Below, in pieces: positions 8,767 through 17,027 of a stretch of DNA of 64,000 nucleotides (position 1 is the stretch's first letter; the number at the start of each line of letters is the position of its first letter). Source of the stretch: Martelella lutilitoris (GTDB taxonomy: Bacteria; Pseudomonadota; Alphaproteobacteria; Rhizobiales; Rhizobiaceae); NCBI RefSeq assembly GCF_005924265.1, contig NZ_VCLB01000003.1, positions 62,001 through 126,000 of the forward strand, given 5' to 3'. The notes beneath the pieces are model-generated. The model was not told the DNA's origin, made no database searches, and was given only the letters and a program-made list of their open reading frames with translations. The translations under genes were made by a program, and so were the position numbers.

Positions 8767-9738
8767 ATGCAAACGATTGATATCATTGTCGGCATGCTCG
8801 GCTCGACCATCCGTCTTTCCATCCCGCTGATCTTCACGGCGCTGGCCGGTCTTTTTTCGGAACGCTCCGGCATTTTCGACATCGGCCTTGAGGGCAAGAT
8901 GCTGGCGTCGGCCTTCGCCTCCGCCGTGGTTGCCTATTATACCGGCTCCCCCTGGCTGGGACTTCTGGGCGGCATCCTCGTCTCCATCCTCTTCAGCCTC
9001 GTTCACGGCTATGCGTCGATCACCGCGCGCGGCAACCAGATTGTCTCCGGCGTGGCGCTCAATTTCGTCGCCGCCGGTCTGACCGTCGTGCTCGGCAATG
9101 CCTGGTTCCGCCAGGGCGGACGCACGCCGCAGCTTGCGAACACCGCTCGCTTTACCGAGATCGAATTTCCAGGCGCGGAGGCGGTAAGAGATACGGGCTT
9201 TCTCGGCAAATTCTATGCCGATGTGATCTCGGGTCAGAACATCCTCGTCTACCTCGCTTTCATCACCGTTCCGATCGTCTGGTGGGTGGTCTACAAGACC
9301 CGCTTCGGCCTGAGATTGCGGGCCGTCGGCGAGAACCCGGGCGCGGTCGATACCGCCGGCATCTCGGTCGTCTGGCTGCGCTACCGCGCCGTTATCATCG
9401 CCGGCTTCCTCTGCGGCTTCTCCGGCACCTATCTCGCGATCGCCCAGTCCGCCTCCTTCATCAACAACATGTCGGCCGGCAAGGGCTATATTGCGCTGGC
9501 GGCGCTGATCTTCGCCAAGTGGAAACCGATTCCGGTGATGTTTGCCTGCCTGCTGTTCGGTTTCCTCGGTGCGTTTTCGAACTTCATGCAGGGCAAATCC
9601 ATGCCGCTGATCGGCGAAGTTCCGGTTCAGTTCTATCAGGCCCTGCCCTATATCCTCACCTGCGTGCTTCTGGCCGGCTTCATCGGCACCGCGCGTCCGC
9701 CCAAGGCCGGCGGCATTCCCTACACCAAGGAGCGGTGA
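8767..9738 (+). CDS. Nucleoside ABC transporter permease (second subunit)
   Basis: A 323-residue membrane protein of the same permease family as its upstream partner (YufQ class). It has an early hydrophobic segment followed by the hallmark GIFDIGLEGKMLASAF and a coupling loop RAVGENPGAVDTAGI near residue 190. The two subunits form the heterodimeric channel that works with the BMP binding protein and the fused ATPase. It starts 3 bp after the first permease and is followed after 4 bp by cdd, so import and intracellular processing are transcribed together. Confidence 0.92.
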   Translation: MQTIDIIVGMLGSTIRLSIPLIFTALAGLFSERSGIFDIGLEGKMLASAFASAVVAYYTGSPWLGLLGGILVSILFSLVHGYASITARGNQIVSGVALNFVAAGLTVVLGNAWFRQGGRTPQLANTARFTEIEFPGAEAVRDTGFLGKFYADVISGQNILVYLAFITVPIVWWVVYKTRFGLRLRAVGENPGAVDTAGISVVWLRYRAVIIAGFLCGFSGTYLAIAQSASFINNMSAGKGYIALAALIFAKWKPIPVMFACLLFGFLGAFSNFMQGKSMPLIGEVPVQFYQALPYILTCVLLAGFIGTARPPKAGGIPYTKER

Positions 9739-9742
9739 GACG

Positions 9743-10141
9743 ATGGCAACGGCTGAGGAGCTTTTCGAGACGGCCCGCGCGGCCAGCGCCAGGGCCTATG
9801 CGCCCTATTCGAAGTTTCCGGTGGGCGCTGCCCTTCTGACGGATGACGGCCAGGTCTTCGCCGGCGCCAATGTCGAGAACCTCGCCTTTCCCGAGGGCAT
9901 CTGCGCGGAAGGCGTCGCGATCGGCCATATGGTGATGGGCGGCGCGCTGAAGATAAAGGCTGCGGCCGTCTATGCGCCGCGCCTCGCACTCTGCCCGCCC
10001 TGCGGCGGCTGCCGGCAGAAGCTTGCCGAGTTTTCCGACCCCGACACCAAGGTCTACCTTTGTGACGATGGCGGCGTTCGCGAAACGGTGACCGTGGCCG
10101 AACTGCTGCCGCACGCCTTTGCCACCGGTGAGATCGGATGA
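9743..10141 (+). CDS. cdd: Cytidine deaminase
   Basis: A 132-residue enzyme that deaminates cytidine and deoxycytidine to uridine and deoxyuridine. The zinc ligands and catalytic Glu are seen in ICAEGVA and PPCGGCRQ, giving the Cys-Ala-Glu and Pro-Cys-x-x-Cys signature of the small tetrameric class. The N-terminal substrate segment is YAPYSKFPVGAALL. It sits between the importer and the phosphorylase genes and overlaps the next gene by 4 bp (ATGA). Its product deoxyuridine is a substrate for the pyrimidine phosphorylase at the end of the operon. Confidence 0.95.
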   Translation: MATAEELFETARAASARAYAPYSKFPVGAALLTDDGQVFAGANVENLAFPEGICAEGVAIGHMVMGGALKIKAAAVYAPRLALCPPCGGCRQKLAEFSDPDTKVYLCDDGGVRETVTVAELLPHAFATGEIG

Positions 10142-10932
10142 GCGACGCTGCCCTTCTGCTGCGCGAGGCGCTTGGCGACCTGAAACCCCGCACCGCCATG
10201 GTCCTCGGCTCCGGCCTTGGCGGGCTGACGGAAGCGCTTTCCGACAAACAGTATTTCGCCTTTTCCGAACTGCCGGGCTTTCCCTTAAGCGCCGTCAGCG
10301 GCCACGAAGGCTCGGTCGTGATCGGCAGGCTTGCCGGCACGCCGGTGATCATGCTGTCGGGCCGGGTGCATTATTATGAACAGGGCGACGCTGCGGCGAT
10401 GCGCGTTCCGCTCGAGGCGCTCGCCGCTCTCGGGATCGAGGAACTCCTGCTGACCAACGCCGCCGGATCGCTGAGAGAGGACATGCCGCCGGGCTCGGTG
10501 ATGCTGATTACCGACCATATCAACTATTCCGGCATGAACCCGCTGATCGGCGAGAAATCCGACCGGCGCTTCACCGGCATGAGCCAGGCCTATGATGCCG
10601 GTTTGGCGGACGCGATGCGGCAGGCGTCCCGCGATTTGGATATTCAGCTTGCCGAAGGCGTCTATATGTGGTTTTCAGGACCGAGTTTCGAAACACCGGC
10701 GGAAATCCGCATGGCCCGGACGCTGGGCGCCGACGCTGTCGGCATGTCCACGGTGCCCGAGGTCATTCTGGCGCGCTTTCTGGGTCTGAAGGTCGCCGCG
10801 GCTTCCGTCATCACGAATTTCGGCGCGGGCATGAGCCAGGGTGAACTCGGCCATGAGGAAACCAAGGAGATGGCGCCGATCGGCGGCCGCAAGCTGGCCG
10901 CCATTGTCAAACGCCTGATTGGCGAGGGGTAA
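10138..10932 (+). CDS. Purine nucleoside phosphorylase (trimeric type)
   Basis: A 264-residue enzyme that splits inosine, guanosine and their deoxy forms with phosphate into base and (deoxy)ribose 1-phosphate. Family features are the phosphate-site segments LGSGLGGL and SGRVHYYEQG, TNAAGS near residue 103, GPSFETPAE with the purine-binding Glu, and SVITNFG with the Asn typical of enzymes preferring 6-oxopurines. It belongs to the PNP/XapA trimeric group, not the hexameric DeoD group. It overlaps cdd by ATGA and is followed after 3 bp by deoC, which consumes the deoxyribose phosphate after mutase action. No phosphopentomutase gene is visible in the window. Confidence 0.93.
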   Translation: MSDAALLLREALGDLKPRTAMVLGSGLGGLTEALSDKQYFAFSELPGFPLSAVSGHEGSVVIGRLAGTPVIMLSGRVHYYEQGDAAAMRVPLEALAALGIEELLLTNAAGSLREDMPPGSVMLITDHINYSGMNPLIGEKSDRRFTGMSQAYDAGLADAMRQASRDLDIQLAEGVYMWFSGPSFETPAEIRMARTLGADAVGMSTVPEVILARFLGLKVAAASVITNFGAGMSQGELGHEETKEMAPIGGRKLAAIVKRLIGEG

Positions 10933-10935
10933 GCC

Positions 10936-11709
10936 ATGAAACATCATACAGAGCAGGAAGCCGCCTCGGTTTCGCTCTCGCTTCTGGACCTGACGAACCT
11001 TTCCGACGATTGCACCGAAAAGGATATCGAGGCGCTGATCGCGCGCGCCTACACGCCCTACGGCACGCCGGCGGCGATCTGCATCTGGCCGCGCTTTGTG
11101 AGCCTCGCCCGGCAGATGCTCGGAACCGATCACATGATCAAGATCGCCACCGTGGTCAATTTCCCCTCGGGCGACATGTCGATCAGCGCGGTGGAAGAAG
11201 AGACCGAACAGGCGATCCGCGATGGGGCGGACGAGATCGATCTCGTGATCCCCTACAACAAGCTGAAGGCCGGCAATGAATGGGCCGTCAGCGAGATGGT
11301 CCGCGCCATCCGCTTTCTCTGCCGCGAACCGGTTACGCTCAAGGTGATCCTCGAAACGGGCGAACTGGCCGATGCGGCCCTCATCCGCAAGGCGGCCACG
11401 ATCGCCATTGCCGAGGGCGCCGATTTCATCAAGACCTCGACCGGCAAGGTCAAGGTGAATGCCACGCTGGAAGCCGCCGACATCATGCTCGGCGTCATCC
11501 GCGAGGCCGGTCGCAAGGTCGGCTTCAAGCCCGCCGGCGGCATCTCCTCGGTGCGCGACGCGCAGCTTTACCTGAGCCTCGCCGAAACGGTGATGGGCGA
11601 GGGCTGGGTGATGCCGACAACCTTCCGCTTCGGCGCTTCCGGACTTCTCGATGATATCCAGGGCGTGCTCGCGGGCAGGCACTCGACCGTGACCGGCGGC
11701 GGCTACTAG
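10936..11709 (+). CDS. deoC: Deoxyribose-phosphate aldolase
   Basis: A 257-residue class I aldolase that cleaves 2-deoxyribose 5-phosphate to acetaldehyde and glyceraldehyde 3-phosphate. The Schiff-base Lys lies in FIKTSTGK near residue 165; the supporting Asp/Lys relay is visible in EIDLVIPYNKLKAG and KPAGGISS. The N-terminal segment LDLTNLSDDCTEKDIEAL is typical of the longer gammaproteobacterial-like form. It lies within the nucleoside operon between the purine and the pyrimidine phosphorylase genes, so it handles sugar from both. The start at 10936 is 3 bp after the previous stop. Confidence 0.95.
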   Translation: MKHHTEQEAASVSLSLLDLTNLSDDCTEKDIEALIARAYTPYGTPAAICIWPRFVSLARQMLGTDHMIKIATVVNFPSGDMSISAVEEETEQAIRDGADEIDLVIPYNKLKAGNEWAVSEMVRAIRFLCREPVTLKVILETGELADAALIRKAATIAIAEGADFIKTSTGKVKVNATLEAADIMLGVIREAGRKVGFKPAGGISSVRDAQLYLSLAETVMGEGWVMPTTFRFGASGLLDDIQGVLAGRHSTVTGGGY

Positions 11710-11716
11710 GCGGCCG

Positions 11717-13033
11717 ATGCTGGCGCAGGAGACGATCCGAAGGAAACGGGACGGCTTCGCGCTTGCGGCGGCCGAGATTTCCGAATTCGTCCGCGCGCTT
11801 TCCAACGAAACGCTGTCCGAAGCGCAGGCCGCCGCCTTCGCCATGGCCGTCTATTTCCAGGGCATGGACGAGGCGGAGACCGTGGCGCTGACCCTCGCCA
11901 TGCGCGACAGCGGCACGGTTCTCGCCTGGCCCGACATTGACCGCCCGGTGGCCGACAAGCACTCGACCGGCGGGATCGGCGACAATGTCTCGTTGATGCT
12001 GGCGCCGATCGCCGCGGCAGCCGGCCTTGCCGTGCCGATGATCTCCGGTCGCGGTCTCGGTCCCACCGGCGGCACGCTCGACAAGCTGGAATCGATCCCC
12101 GGCTATGACGTGAGCCCGGACGCGGCAAGCCTGCGCCGCGCAATTGCCGAGGCCGGCTGCGCCATTGTCGGCCAGACCGGCGCGCTGGCGCCTGCCGACA
12201 AACGGCTTTACGCGATCCGCGACGTTACGGCGACGGTGGAATCCATGCCGCTGATCGTTTCCTCCATTCTGTCGAAGAAACTGGCCGCCGGTCTCCAGTC
12301 GCTGGTGCTCGACGTCAAGTTCGGCAGCGGCGCCTTCATGACGAGCGCCGCCGACGCTGCGGATCTCGCGCGACGCCTTGTCACGGTCGCCAATGGCGCC
12401 GGCCTGCCAACGAGCGCGCTGGTGACCGACATGAACGAGCCGCTTGCCGATGCGGTCGGCAATGCCGTCGAGATCGAAAACGCGCTTTCCTTTCTCAGGG
12501 GCGAGAAGACGGGCACACGGCTTGAGACGGTCGTCATGGAACTTGCCGCCGAGATGATTGTCGGCGCGGGTCTCGCCGAGGATCGGGCATCTGCCCAAGC
12601 CATTGCCGCGAATGCGCTCTCAAGCGGCCGCGCGATGGAAACCTTCTCGAAGATGGTCGCGGCACTCGGCGGACCGTCCGATTTCATCGAGAAATCCGAA
12701 ACCTATCTGCCGGCAGCACCCGTCATCCGCCCCGTCGCGGCGGGACGATCGGGCTATCTCGTCGCATCGGACGCACGGGCGCTGGGCATTGGCGTGGTCA
12801 CGCTTGGCGGCGGGCGCAGCAAGCCCGGCGAGCGCATCGACCATCGCGTCGGCTTTTCCGGGCTCCTGCCGCTCGGCGCGTTTGTCGAGGCAGGCGCGCC
12901 GCTGGGTCTCGTCCACGCGGCAACGGCGGGCGATTGCGAGGCCGCAATGCAGACGCTGCGCGACGCCTATATAGTCGGGGATGAAGCGCCCGCCGACCGC
13001 CCGCTGGTGATCAAGCGGATCGGCGAAGCCTGA
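11717..13033 (+). CDS. deoA: Thymidine phosphorylase
   Basis: A 438-residue enzyme that converts thymidine or deoxyuridine plus phosphate to base and deoxyribose 1-phosphate. The signature is clear: DKHSTGGIGDN near residue 80 for phosphate binding and the adjacent SGRGLGPTGGTLDKLE motif. An N-terminal alpha domain, glycosyltransferase-like middle domain and C-terminal PYNP domain fit the usual length of about 440. It is the last gene of the operon, 7 bp after deoC, and meets usg tail to tail 6 bp later. Uracil phosphoribosyltransferase (upp), which often follows in rhizobia, is absent here. Confidence 0.95.
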   Translation: MLAQETIRRKRDGFALAAAEISEFVRALSNETLSEAQAAAFAMAVYFQGMDEAETVALTLAMRDSGTVLAWPDIDRPVADKHSTGGIGDNVSLMLAPIAAAAGLAVPMISGRGLGPTGGTLDKLESIPGYDVSPDAASLRRAIAEAGCAIVGQTGALAPADKRLYAIRDVTATVESMPLIVSSILSKKLAAGLQSLVLDVKFGSGAFMTSAADAADLARRLVTVANGAGLPTSALVTDMNEPLADAVGNAVEIENALSFLRGEKTGTRLETVVMELAAEMIVGAGLAEDRASAQAIAANALSSGRAMETFSKMVAALGGPSDFIEKSETYLPAAPVIRPVAAGRSGYLVASDARALGIGVVTLGGGRSKPGERIDHRVGFSGLLPLGAFVEAGAPLGLVHAATAGDCEAAMQTLRDAYIVGDEAPADRPLVIKRIGEA

Positions 13034-13039
13034 GCGCGA

Positions 13040-13312
13040 TCAGTGCAGCGTGATCTCGCCGGAGACCTGACGCCATTCATTCGGGCCGATCAGCCGCTTG
13101 TGGGCATAGCGGACCGAATGCAGCGGACCGTCGAGGTTCTGCTTCCAGAAATCGAGAAATTTGTGCATTTGCGGAAAATCGGGCGCGAGATCGTAGTCCT
13201 GCCAGAGATAGGTCTGCAGGAGGCTGTCGAAGTCGGGGAGACGATAGAAAATATGGGCCGTGGTCAGCCCGTAGCCGGCAAGCTGCATTTCAAGTTCCGA
13301 AGCAAATCGCAT
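13040..13312 (-). CDS. Usg family protein
   Basis: A 90-residue soluble protein matching Usg, a small alphaproteobacterial family of unknown function first noted beside tryptophan genes in Caulobacter. Recognisable segments are LAGYGLTTAHIFYRLPD at the N-terminus and a tryptophan/aspartate-rich middle (LWQDYDLAPDFPQMHKFLDFW). The chosen ATG at 13312 has GAGGTGG just upstream; a longer frame exists but lacks a binding site. No membrane segment or signal peptide is seen. It is transcribed toward deoA and appears monocistronic. No function can be assigned. Confidence 0.85.
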   Translation of the reverse strand: MRFASELEMQLAGYGLTTAHIFYRLPDFDSLLQTYLWQDYDLAPDFPQMHKFLDFWKQNLDGPLHSVRYAHKRLIGPNEWRQVSGEITLH

Positions 13313-13404
13313 GTTCCACCTCATTGTCGTTGACAATTTCAAAGGCTGACGTATTTTCGCGACGGCTTCAATCCGAAATTTGATTTTTGCGATATTTTTC
13401 AAAG

Positions 13405-13438
13405 GCTTGGCAGCACTCCTCCGCAAGTGCTGCCAAGC
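13405..13438 (-). terminator. Strong hairpin downstream of the first aldo-keto reductase gene
   Basis: A perfect 13-bp stem GCTTGGCAGCACT/AGTGCTGCCAAGC with an 8-base loop lies just after the aldo-keto reductase stop. The minus-strand tail is CTTTGAAAAA, a weak U-tract, so termination is likely but may be incomplete. Confidence 0.6.
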
Positions 13439-13448
13439 GTGTTGTCGC

Positions 13449-14261
13449 TCAGTCCCAGTCCGGCGCCCATTCCGGGTCGATCAGCCGTTCGCCCTTGTCG
13501 AGGGCTCTCAAACGTCCGATTTCATCCTGCGAGAGTTCGATATCGGCTGCCGCGAGGTTCGACTTCACCCGTTGCGGCTTGCTCGAGGTCGGGATCACCA
13601 CATGGCCTTCCGCCATCAGGAAAGCGAGTGCAATCTCGCCTTCGGACACGCCATGGGCCGCGCCGATTGCCTTAAGTGTCGGTTCTCCCGCAATCTTGCC
13701 CTGCGCCAGAGGAGAATAGGCGGTGAAGGCGATGCCATGGCTGTCGCAATAATCGGCAACCAGCCGGTTCTGGTGGAAGACATGGCATTCGACCTGATTG
13801 GCTGCGATCTTCCGATCGCCGAGCAACCCGGCAGCCCTGTCCATAAGCCCGCGGGTGAAATTGGAAACGCCGATCCGTTTGGCAAGGCCGGCATCATGCA
13901 CGTCGGCCAGTCGGCCGATATAGTCCTCGAATGCCGGCCCGTCGGCGCGACCCGGCCAGTGCAACAGAAGGAGATCAATTTCCGCGCCGCCGAGCTTTTC
14001 GAAGCTCTCCTCGACGCTCTTTCGGAAAGCATCCTCGCCGTAATTGTCGATCCACACCTTGGTCGTCACGAAAATCTCGTCCCGGCTCAGACCGCAATCG
14101 GCAAGCGCGCGGCCAACCTCGGCCTCATTGCCATAGGCCTGGGCCGTATCGATATGGCGATAGCCCGCCTCCAGGGCTGCAAGCACCGTCCTGTAGGCCT
14201 CGTCGCCGCGTCTCTTCCATGTGCCGAAGCCAATCTGGGGAATGCCGTTGATGGTTTTCAT
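13449..14261 (-). CDS. Aldo-keto reductase (2,5-diketo-D-gluconate reductase-like)
   Basis: A 270-residue NADPH-dependent oxidoreductase with the (beta/alpha)8 AKR fold. The catalytic tetrad is visible: Asp38 in HIDTAQAYGNE, Tyr43, Lys68 in FVTTKVW and His101 in LLLHWPG. The cofactor segment IPTSSKPQRVKSNL near residue 225 is the usual NADPH 2'-phosphate site. It resembles the DkgA/DkgB and YvgN-type methylglyoxal/diketogluconate reductases, which act on small aldehydes and ketones. It lies 35 bp downstream of a second, more distant aldo-keto reductase on the same strand and may be co-transcribed with it. The physiological substrate is unknown. Confidence 0.9.
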   Translation of the reverse strand: MKTINGIPQIGFGTWKRRGDEAYRTVLAALEAGYRHIDTAQAYGNEAEVGRALADCGLSRDEIFVTTKVWIDNYGEDAFRKSVEESFEKLGGAEIDLLLLHWPGRADGPAFEDYIGRLADVHDAGLAKRIGVSNFTRGLMDRAAGLLGDRKIAANQVECHVFHQNRLVADYCDSHGIAFTAYSPLAQGKIAGEPTLKAIGAAHGVSEGEIALAFLMAEGHVVIPTSSKPQRVKSNLAAADIELSQDEIGRLRALDKGERLIDPEWAPDWD

Positions 14262-14296
14262 GTTTTCGTCTCCAGACTTCTGTGCGTCGCGGCGGC

Positions 14297-15313
14297 TCAG
14301 GGGCGTTTGGGCCCGCTGCCGGCGCCGGTCTTCTCGATCGCAGCGGCGATCGCGTCGAGGTCGTCATCATCAAGTTCCAGGCTGGCGGCGGCAACCCAGC
14401 CATCGATCTGCTCGGGCTTGCGCGCGCCGACAATCGCCCCGGTCAAACCTGGCCAGGCCAGAACCCAGGCAATGGCAATGGCCGCCTGGCTGACGCCGTG
14501 GCGCTCGGCCGCCGGCTTCAGCGCTTCGGCCAGCGCCAGATTGGCCTCAAGCGCCTCGCCATTGAAATTTCCGCTGTTCTTGCGCCAGTCGTCATCGGGC
14601 AGCGCGGCAGCACGCTCCTTGGAGAAGCGCCCCGTCAAAAGGCCGGCCTGCATCGGGCTGTAGCAGATCACGCCGGTGTCGTTGGCGCGCGCCCAGGGCA
14701 GAAGCTCCGCCGCCGTATCACGGCGGATCGCCGAAAAGGGCGGCTGCAGCGTATCGACATGACCGATCGCCTCGGCCTCTTCGAGCTGGTCTATGCCGTG
14801 GTTGGAAAGGCCGATTGCCCGCACCTTGCCTTCTGCCTTCAGCTCGCACATCGCGCCCCAGTATTCGGCAAGCGGCACATCGTTCGACGGCCAGTGGATC
14901 TGCATCAGGTCGATGACCTCGACGCCGAGCCGCTTCAGCGAGGCTTCCGTCTGCGCCCTCAGGCTGTCCGGATTGCCGATCCGTTTCGGCGTTTCCATCG
15001 GGTCGTCATCGTTCCAGACCATACCGCATTTCGTGAAAATATAGGGCCGTTGCGACGGCGCCATGTCGGCAATCGCCCTGCCGACGACCTCTTCCGAATG
15101 GCCGAGACCGTAAACGGACGCCGTGTCGATCCAATTTATCCCGGCATCGATCGCCCTTCGAATGGCGGCAATGGAATCGCTGTCGTCCTGCGCGCCCCAT
15201 CCGGCTGCCCATCCGCCGCCTCCGACGGCCCAGGCGCCGAAACCGGCGCGGGTAATCATCATGTCGGTGGCGCCGAGTTGGCGTTTCGGCAAATCTTTTG
15301 GTGCAATTGTCAT
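14297..15313 (-). CDS. Aldo-keto reductase (YajO/Tas-like group)
   Basis: A 338-residue oxidoreductase of the larger aldo-keto reductase group related to potassium-channel beta subunits and IolS. The tetrad residues are Asp63 in WIDTASVYGLG, Tyr68, Lys95 in FTKCGMVW and His140 in LMQIHWP. The C-terminal NADPH segment is IVGARKPEQIDGWVAA. A glycine/tryptophan-rich N-terminal loop (GAWAVGGGGWAAGWG) is typical of this subgroup. It is the upstream gene of a likely two-gene unit with the shorter reductase. The substrate cannot be inferred; xylose or myo-inositol-related aldehydes are reduced by relatives. Confidence 0.9.
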   Translation of the reverse strand: MTIAPKDLPKRQLGATDMMITRAGFGAWAVGGGGWAAGWGAQDDSDSIAAIRRAIDAGINWIDTASVYGLGHSEEVVGRAIADMAPSQRPYIFTKCGMVWNDDDPMETPKRIGNPDSLRAQTEASLKRLGVEVIDLMQIHWPSNDVPLAEYWGAMCELKAEGKVRAIGLSNHGIDQLEEAEAIGHVDTLQPPFSAIRRDTAAELLPWARANDTGVICYSPMQAGLLTGRFSKERAAALPDDDWRKNSGNFNGEALEANLALAEALKPAAERHGVSQAAIAIAWVLAWPGLTGAIVGARKPEQIDGWVAAASLELDDDDLDAIAAAIEKTGAGSGPKRP

Positions 15314-15430
15314 GAAAGCTCCCCCGAGAAAACCATGTCCGTTCGACGGACGCTGACGCGACCTCCCGGCGCGTTTGCCGGGAGCATCAAAAAGGCGGCC
15401 TCGCGCCGCCCGGTCCGGCCAAAGCCGGCG

Positions 15431-15847
15431 CTATTTCTTCTGGAAGGCCCGCGCCAGAACGAAGGCGAGCCCCGCGACCGCAGTCAGTCCGGAGATCGGC
15501 TTCTGCTTCATCATCACGGGAACAACGCCGAGGACGCCTTCAAGCATTTCCTCGGTCGCGTACTTTGCAGCGCGGTAACGCCGCCGCTCCGCGCGGTTCA
15601 TCAGCATCGCATAGGCAAGCACCAAGATCGCGAGCGTCAGCGAGGCGATTGCCACGGTCAGCGCCGCGCCCAACGGGCCAAAAATCTCCGCCAGATAGAT
15701 GGCGAGCGCTATCACGCCGCTCACATAGGCGGACATGAACAGAAACAGCAGGACGACGACCAGAACCGCATTCCGCTTGGCTGAACGCACGACCATGCGG
15801 CCATCAATTGCCATGATGGCCGCCGCCAGGGAGATGAACCGATCCAT
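15431..15847 (-). CDS. Holin-superfamily-like membrane protein (Phage_holin_3_6 type)
   Basis: A 138-residue membrane protein with two strong hydrophobic segments (about residues 27-50 and 58-83), a basic stretch RAERRRYRAAKYATEE and a third weaker hydrophobic segment near the C-terminus. It resembles the Phage_holin_3_6 / YqjE-like family usually found beside YqjD/ElaB-type proteins in bacterial chromosomes, not in phage. It starts 3 bp after the DUF883-like gene, so the two form an operon read from an EcfG-type promoter. The likely role is at the inner membrane under stress; the molecular function is unknown. Confidence 0.7.
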   Translation of the reverse strand: MDRFISLAAAIMAIDGRMVVRSAKRNAVLVVVLLFLFMSAYVSGVIALAIYLAEIFGPLGAALTVAIASLTLAILVLAYAMLMNRAERRRYRAAKYATEEMLEGVLGVVPVMMKQKPISGLTAVAGLAFVLARAFQKK

Positions 15848-15850
15848 GCC

Positions 15851-16180
15851 TTAACGCCGCGTCAGCAGCGCGGCCAGGAAGCCGAAACCGGCAGCCATCA
15901 GGATGGACTGCAGCGGACGGCTGCGGATGTGATCCTCGATATCTTCTTCGATCGACATCGCTTCCTCGCGCGCCCGGTCGTAGGCCTCCTGGCCTTTCTT
16001 GGTCGCGTCATCGCGGAATTTTTCGGCGCGTGCCCGTGCGTCGGAGGCCTTTTCATTGCCAAGTGAGCCGATCAGCTTCGTCAGGCCGGCAATATCCTCG
16101 CGCAGTTGGTCGATCTGCGCCTGGATGTCGGCCTCGGTCGTCTTGCCAGCCTGTCCACCGGTGCTTTTGCTTTCTGCCAT
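15851..16180 (-). CDS. YqjD/ElaB-like (DUF883) C-tail membrane-anchored protein
   Basis: A 109-residue protein with a charged, coiled-coil-prone N-terminal two thirds (QIDQLREDIAGLTKLIGSL, then a Lys/Glu/Arg-rich stretch) and one C-terminal hydrophobic segment ending in RR. This is the layout of YqjD/ElaB proteins, which in E. coli are membrane-anchored, stress- and stationary-phase-induced and associate with ribosomes. The ATG at 16180 has GGGAG 7 bases upstream; a longer frame lacks that. An exact EcfG promoter sits about 40 bp upstream. It forms an operon with the holin-like membrane protein, as yqjD does with yqjE. Confidence 0.75.
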   Translation of the reverse strand: MAESKSTGGQAGKTTEADIQAQIDQLREDIAGLTKLIGSLGNEKASDARARAEKFRDDATKKGQEAYDRAREEAMSIEEDIEDHIRSRPLQSILMAAGFGFLAALLTRR

Positions 16181-16220
16181 ATTGGATCTCCCAAATTTGA
16201 GTTCGGCCACTGCACTCACC

Positions 16221-16245
16221 AACGCGCAAGCGTCCTGTTTGTTCC
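16221..16245 (-). promoter_or_regulatory. Candidate EcfG promoter of the DUF883/holin-like operon
   Basis: On the minus strand GGAAC (16245-16241), 16 bases, CGTT (16224-16221). The exact consensus is placed about 40 bp before the ATG at 16180. Confidence 0.7.
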
Positions 16246-16372
16246 GGCATGCCGACGCCGATTTTCCGGCGCGAAACCGAAATGAATGCCGCGTGCCGAC
16301 AGGCGAAGTTTACGCCCGGCATGAGGCCGGCACAATAGATATCAAGGCGCGGGACGCAAGCCGCGCGACCGA

Positions 16373-16582
16373 TTAGCCGGCAGCAGCCACCCGGGCAGGA
16401 TCATCGCCCGACCAGCGCGAGAGATGCTCCCGGATTGCGGCGCGCAATTCTTCCATTGTGGCATAAAGACCGCCATCCAGCGCGTGGACGTGAAACTTGA
16501 CGGCGACAAACCTCAGCCGTCCGTTTTCGGGAACAACGATCCCGACCGGCTGACCACCGAATTCAACCATCTGCTTTTTCAT
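16373..16582 (-). CDS. Small hypothetical protein
   Basis: A 69-residue protein beginning MKKQMVEFGGQPVGIVVPENG, with a compact predicted beta-rich first half and a helix with the segment ATMEELRAAIREHLSRW. The ATG at 16582 follows CCGGAG at a spacing of about 9; an ATG at 16588 in the same frame is an alternative. No signal peptide or membrane segment is present. I do not recognise the family. It lies between the stress membrane pair and purU on the same strand as both, with wide gaps on each side, so it is probably monocistronic. Confidence 0.55.
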   Translation of the reverse strand: MKKQMVEFGGQPVGIVVPENGRLRFVAVKFHVHALDGGLYATMEELRAAIREHLSRWSGDDPARVAAAG

Positions 16583-17027
16583 GATCATCAACTCCGGCCT
16601 GCAAATGACCGGCCAATTTGTTTCAACCCTGATGTGCGACCCGAATGGCCCTGGCGCTCGTGCGACAGCATCGGAGTACACCCGTCGCGTATCCGGCTTC
16701 GTTCATGTTTGTTGTTTTCAGCGCCTCGAAAGACATTGAACGCTCCCGCATTGCGAAGGGTTGGACAAGATTGCGATGGAACAGGTTTTACCCGAAAACC
16801 CGAATCAAAACCAAGCTTATATTTTGTTCATATCGTCGAAATTCTTCAAAAACATGTCAAAACGCTGGCGATGACGAAAAATGAATGCTCTTCCGTCGGG
16901 ACCGCGGCAGGCAGCTTTCCTCTAGATAGAGAGGTCGGCGCAACAGACAAGAGGGGCGGCCCGAAAATTCGAGCGCCCCTCAAGAATACAACCTTTGACT
17001 GCAGAAAACAGACGGAAAGGACTGTGA
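16583..17027. other. Intergenic region downstream of purU, no convincing gene
   Basis: The stretch is AT-richer than its surroundings around 16790-16880. It contains one imperfect hairpin at 16952-16980 (AGGGGCG/CGCCCCT with an inner CGAA/TTCG pair) shortly after the purU stop; this could end purU transcription but has no T-run. No domain-bearing frame is seen. Confidence 0.45.

Noticed and set aside
15431-15847. Holin-like protein as sign of a prophage
   Set aside because: No other phage genes are near, and its partner is a chromosomal YqjD/ElaB-like protein.
16952-16980. Hairpin after purU as rho-independent terminator
   Set aside because: The stem is imperfect and no T-run follows, so it is noted only within the intergenic entry.
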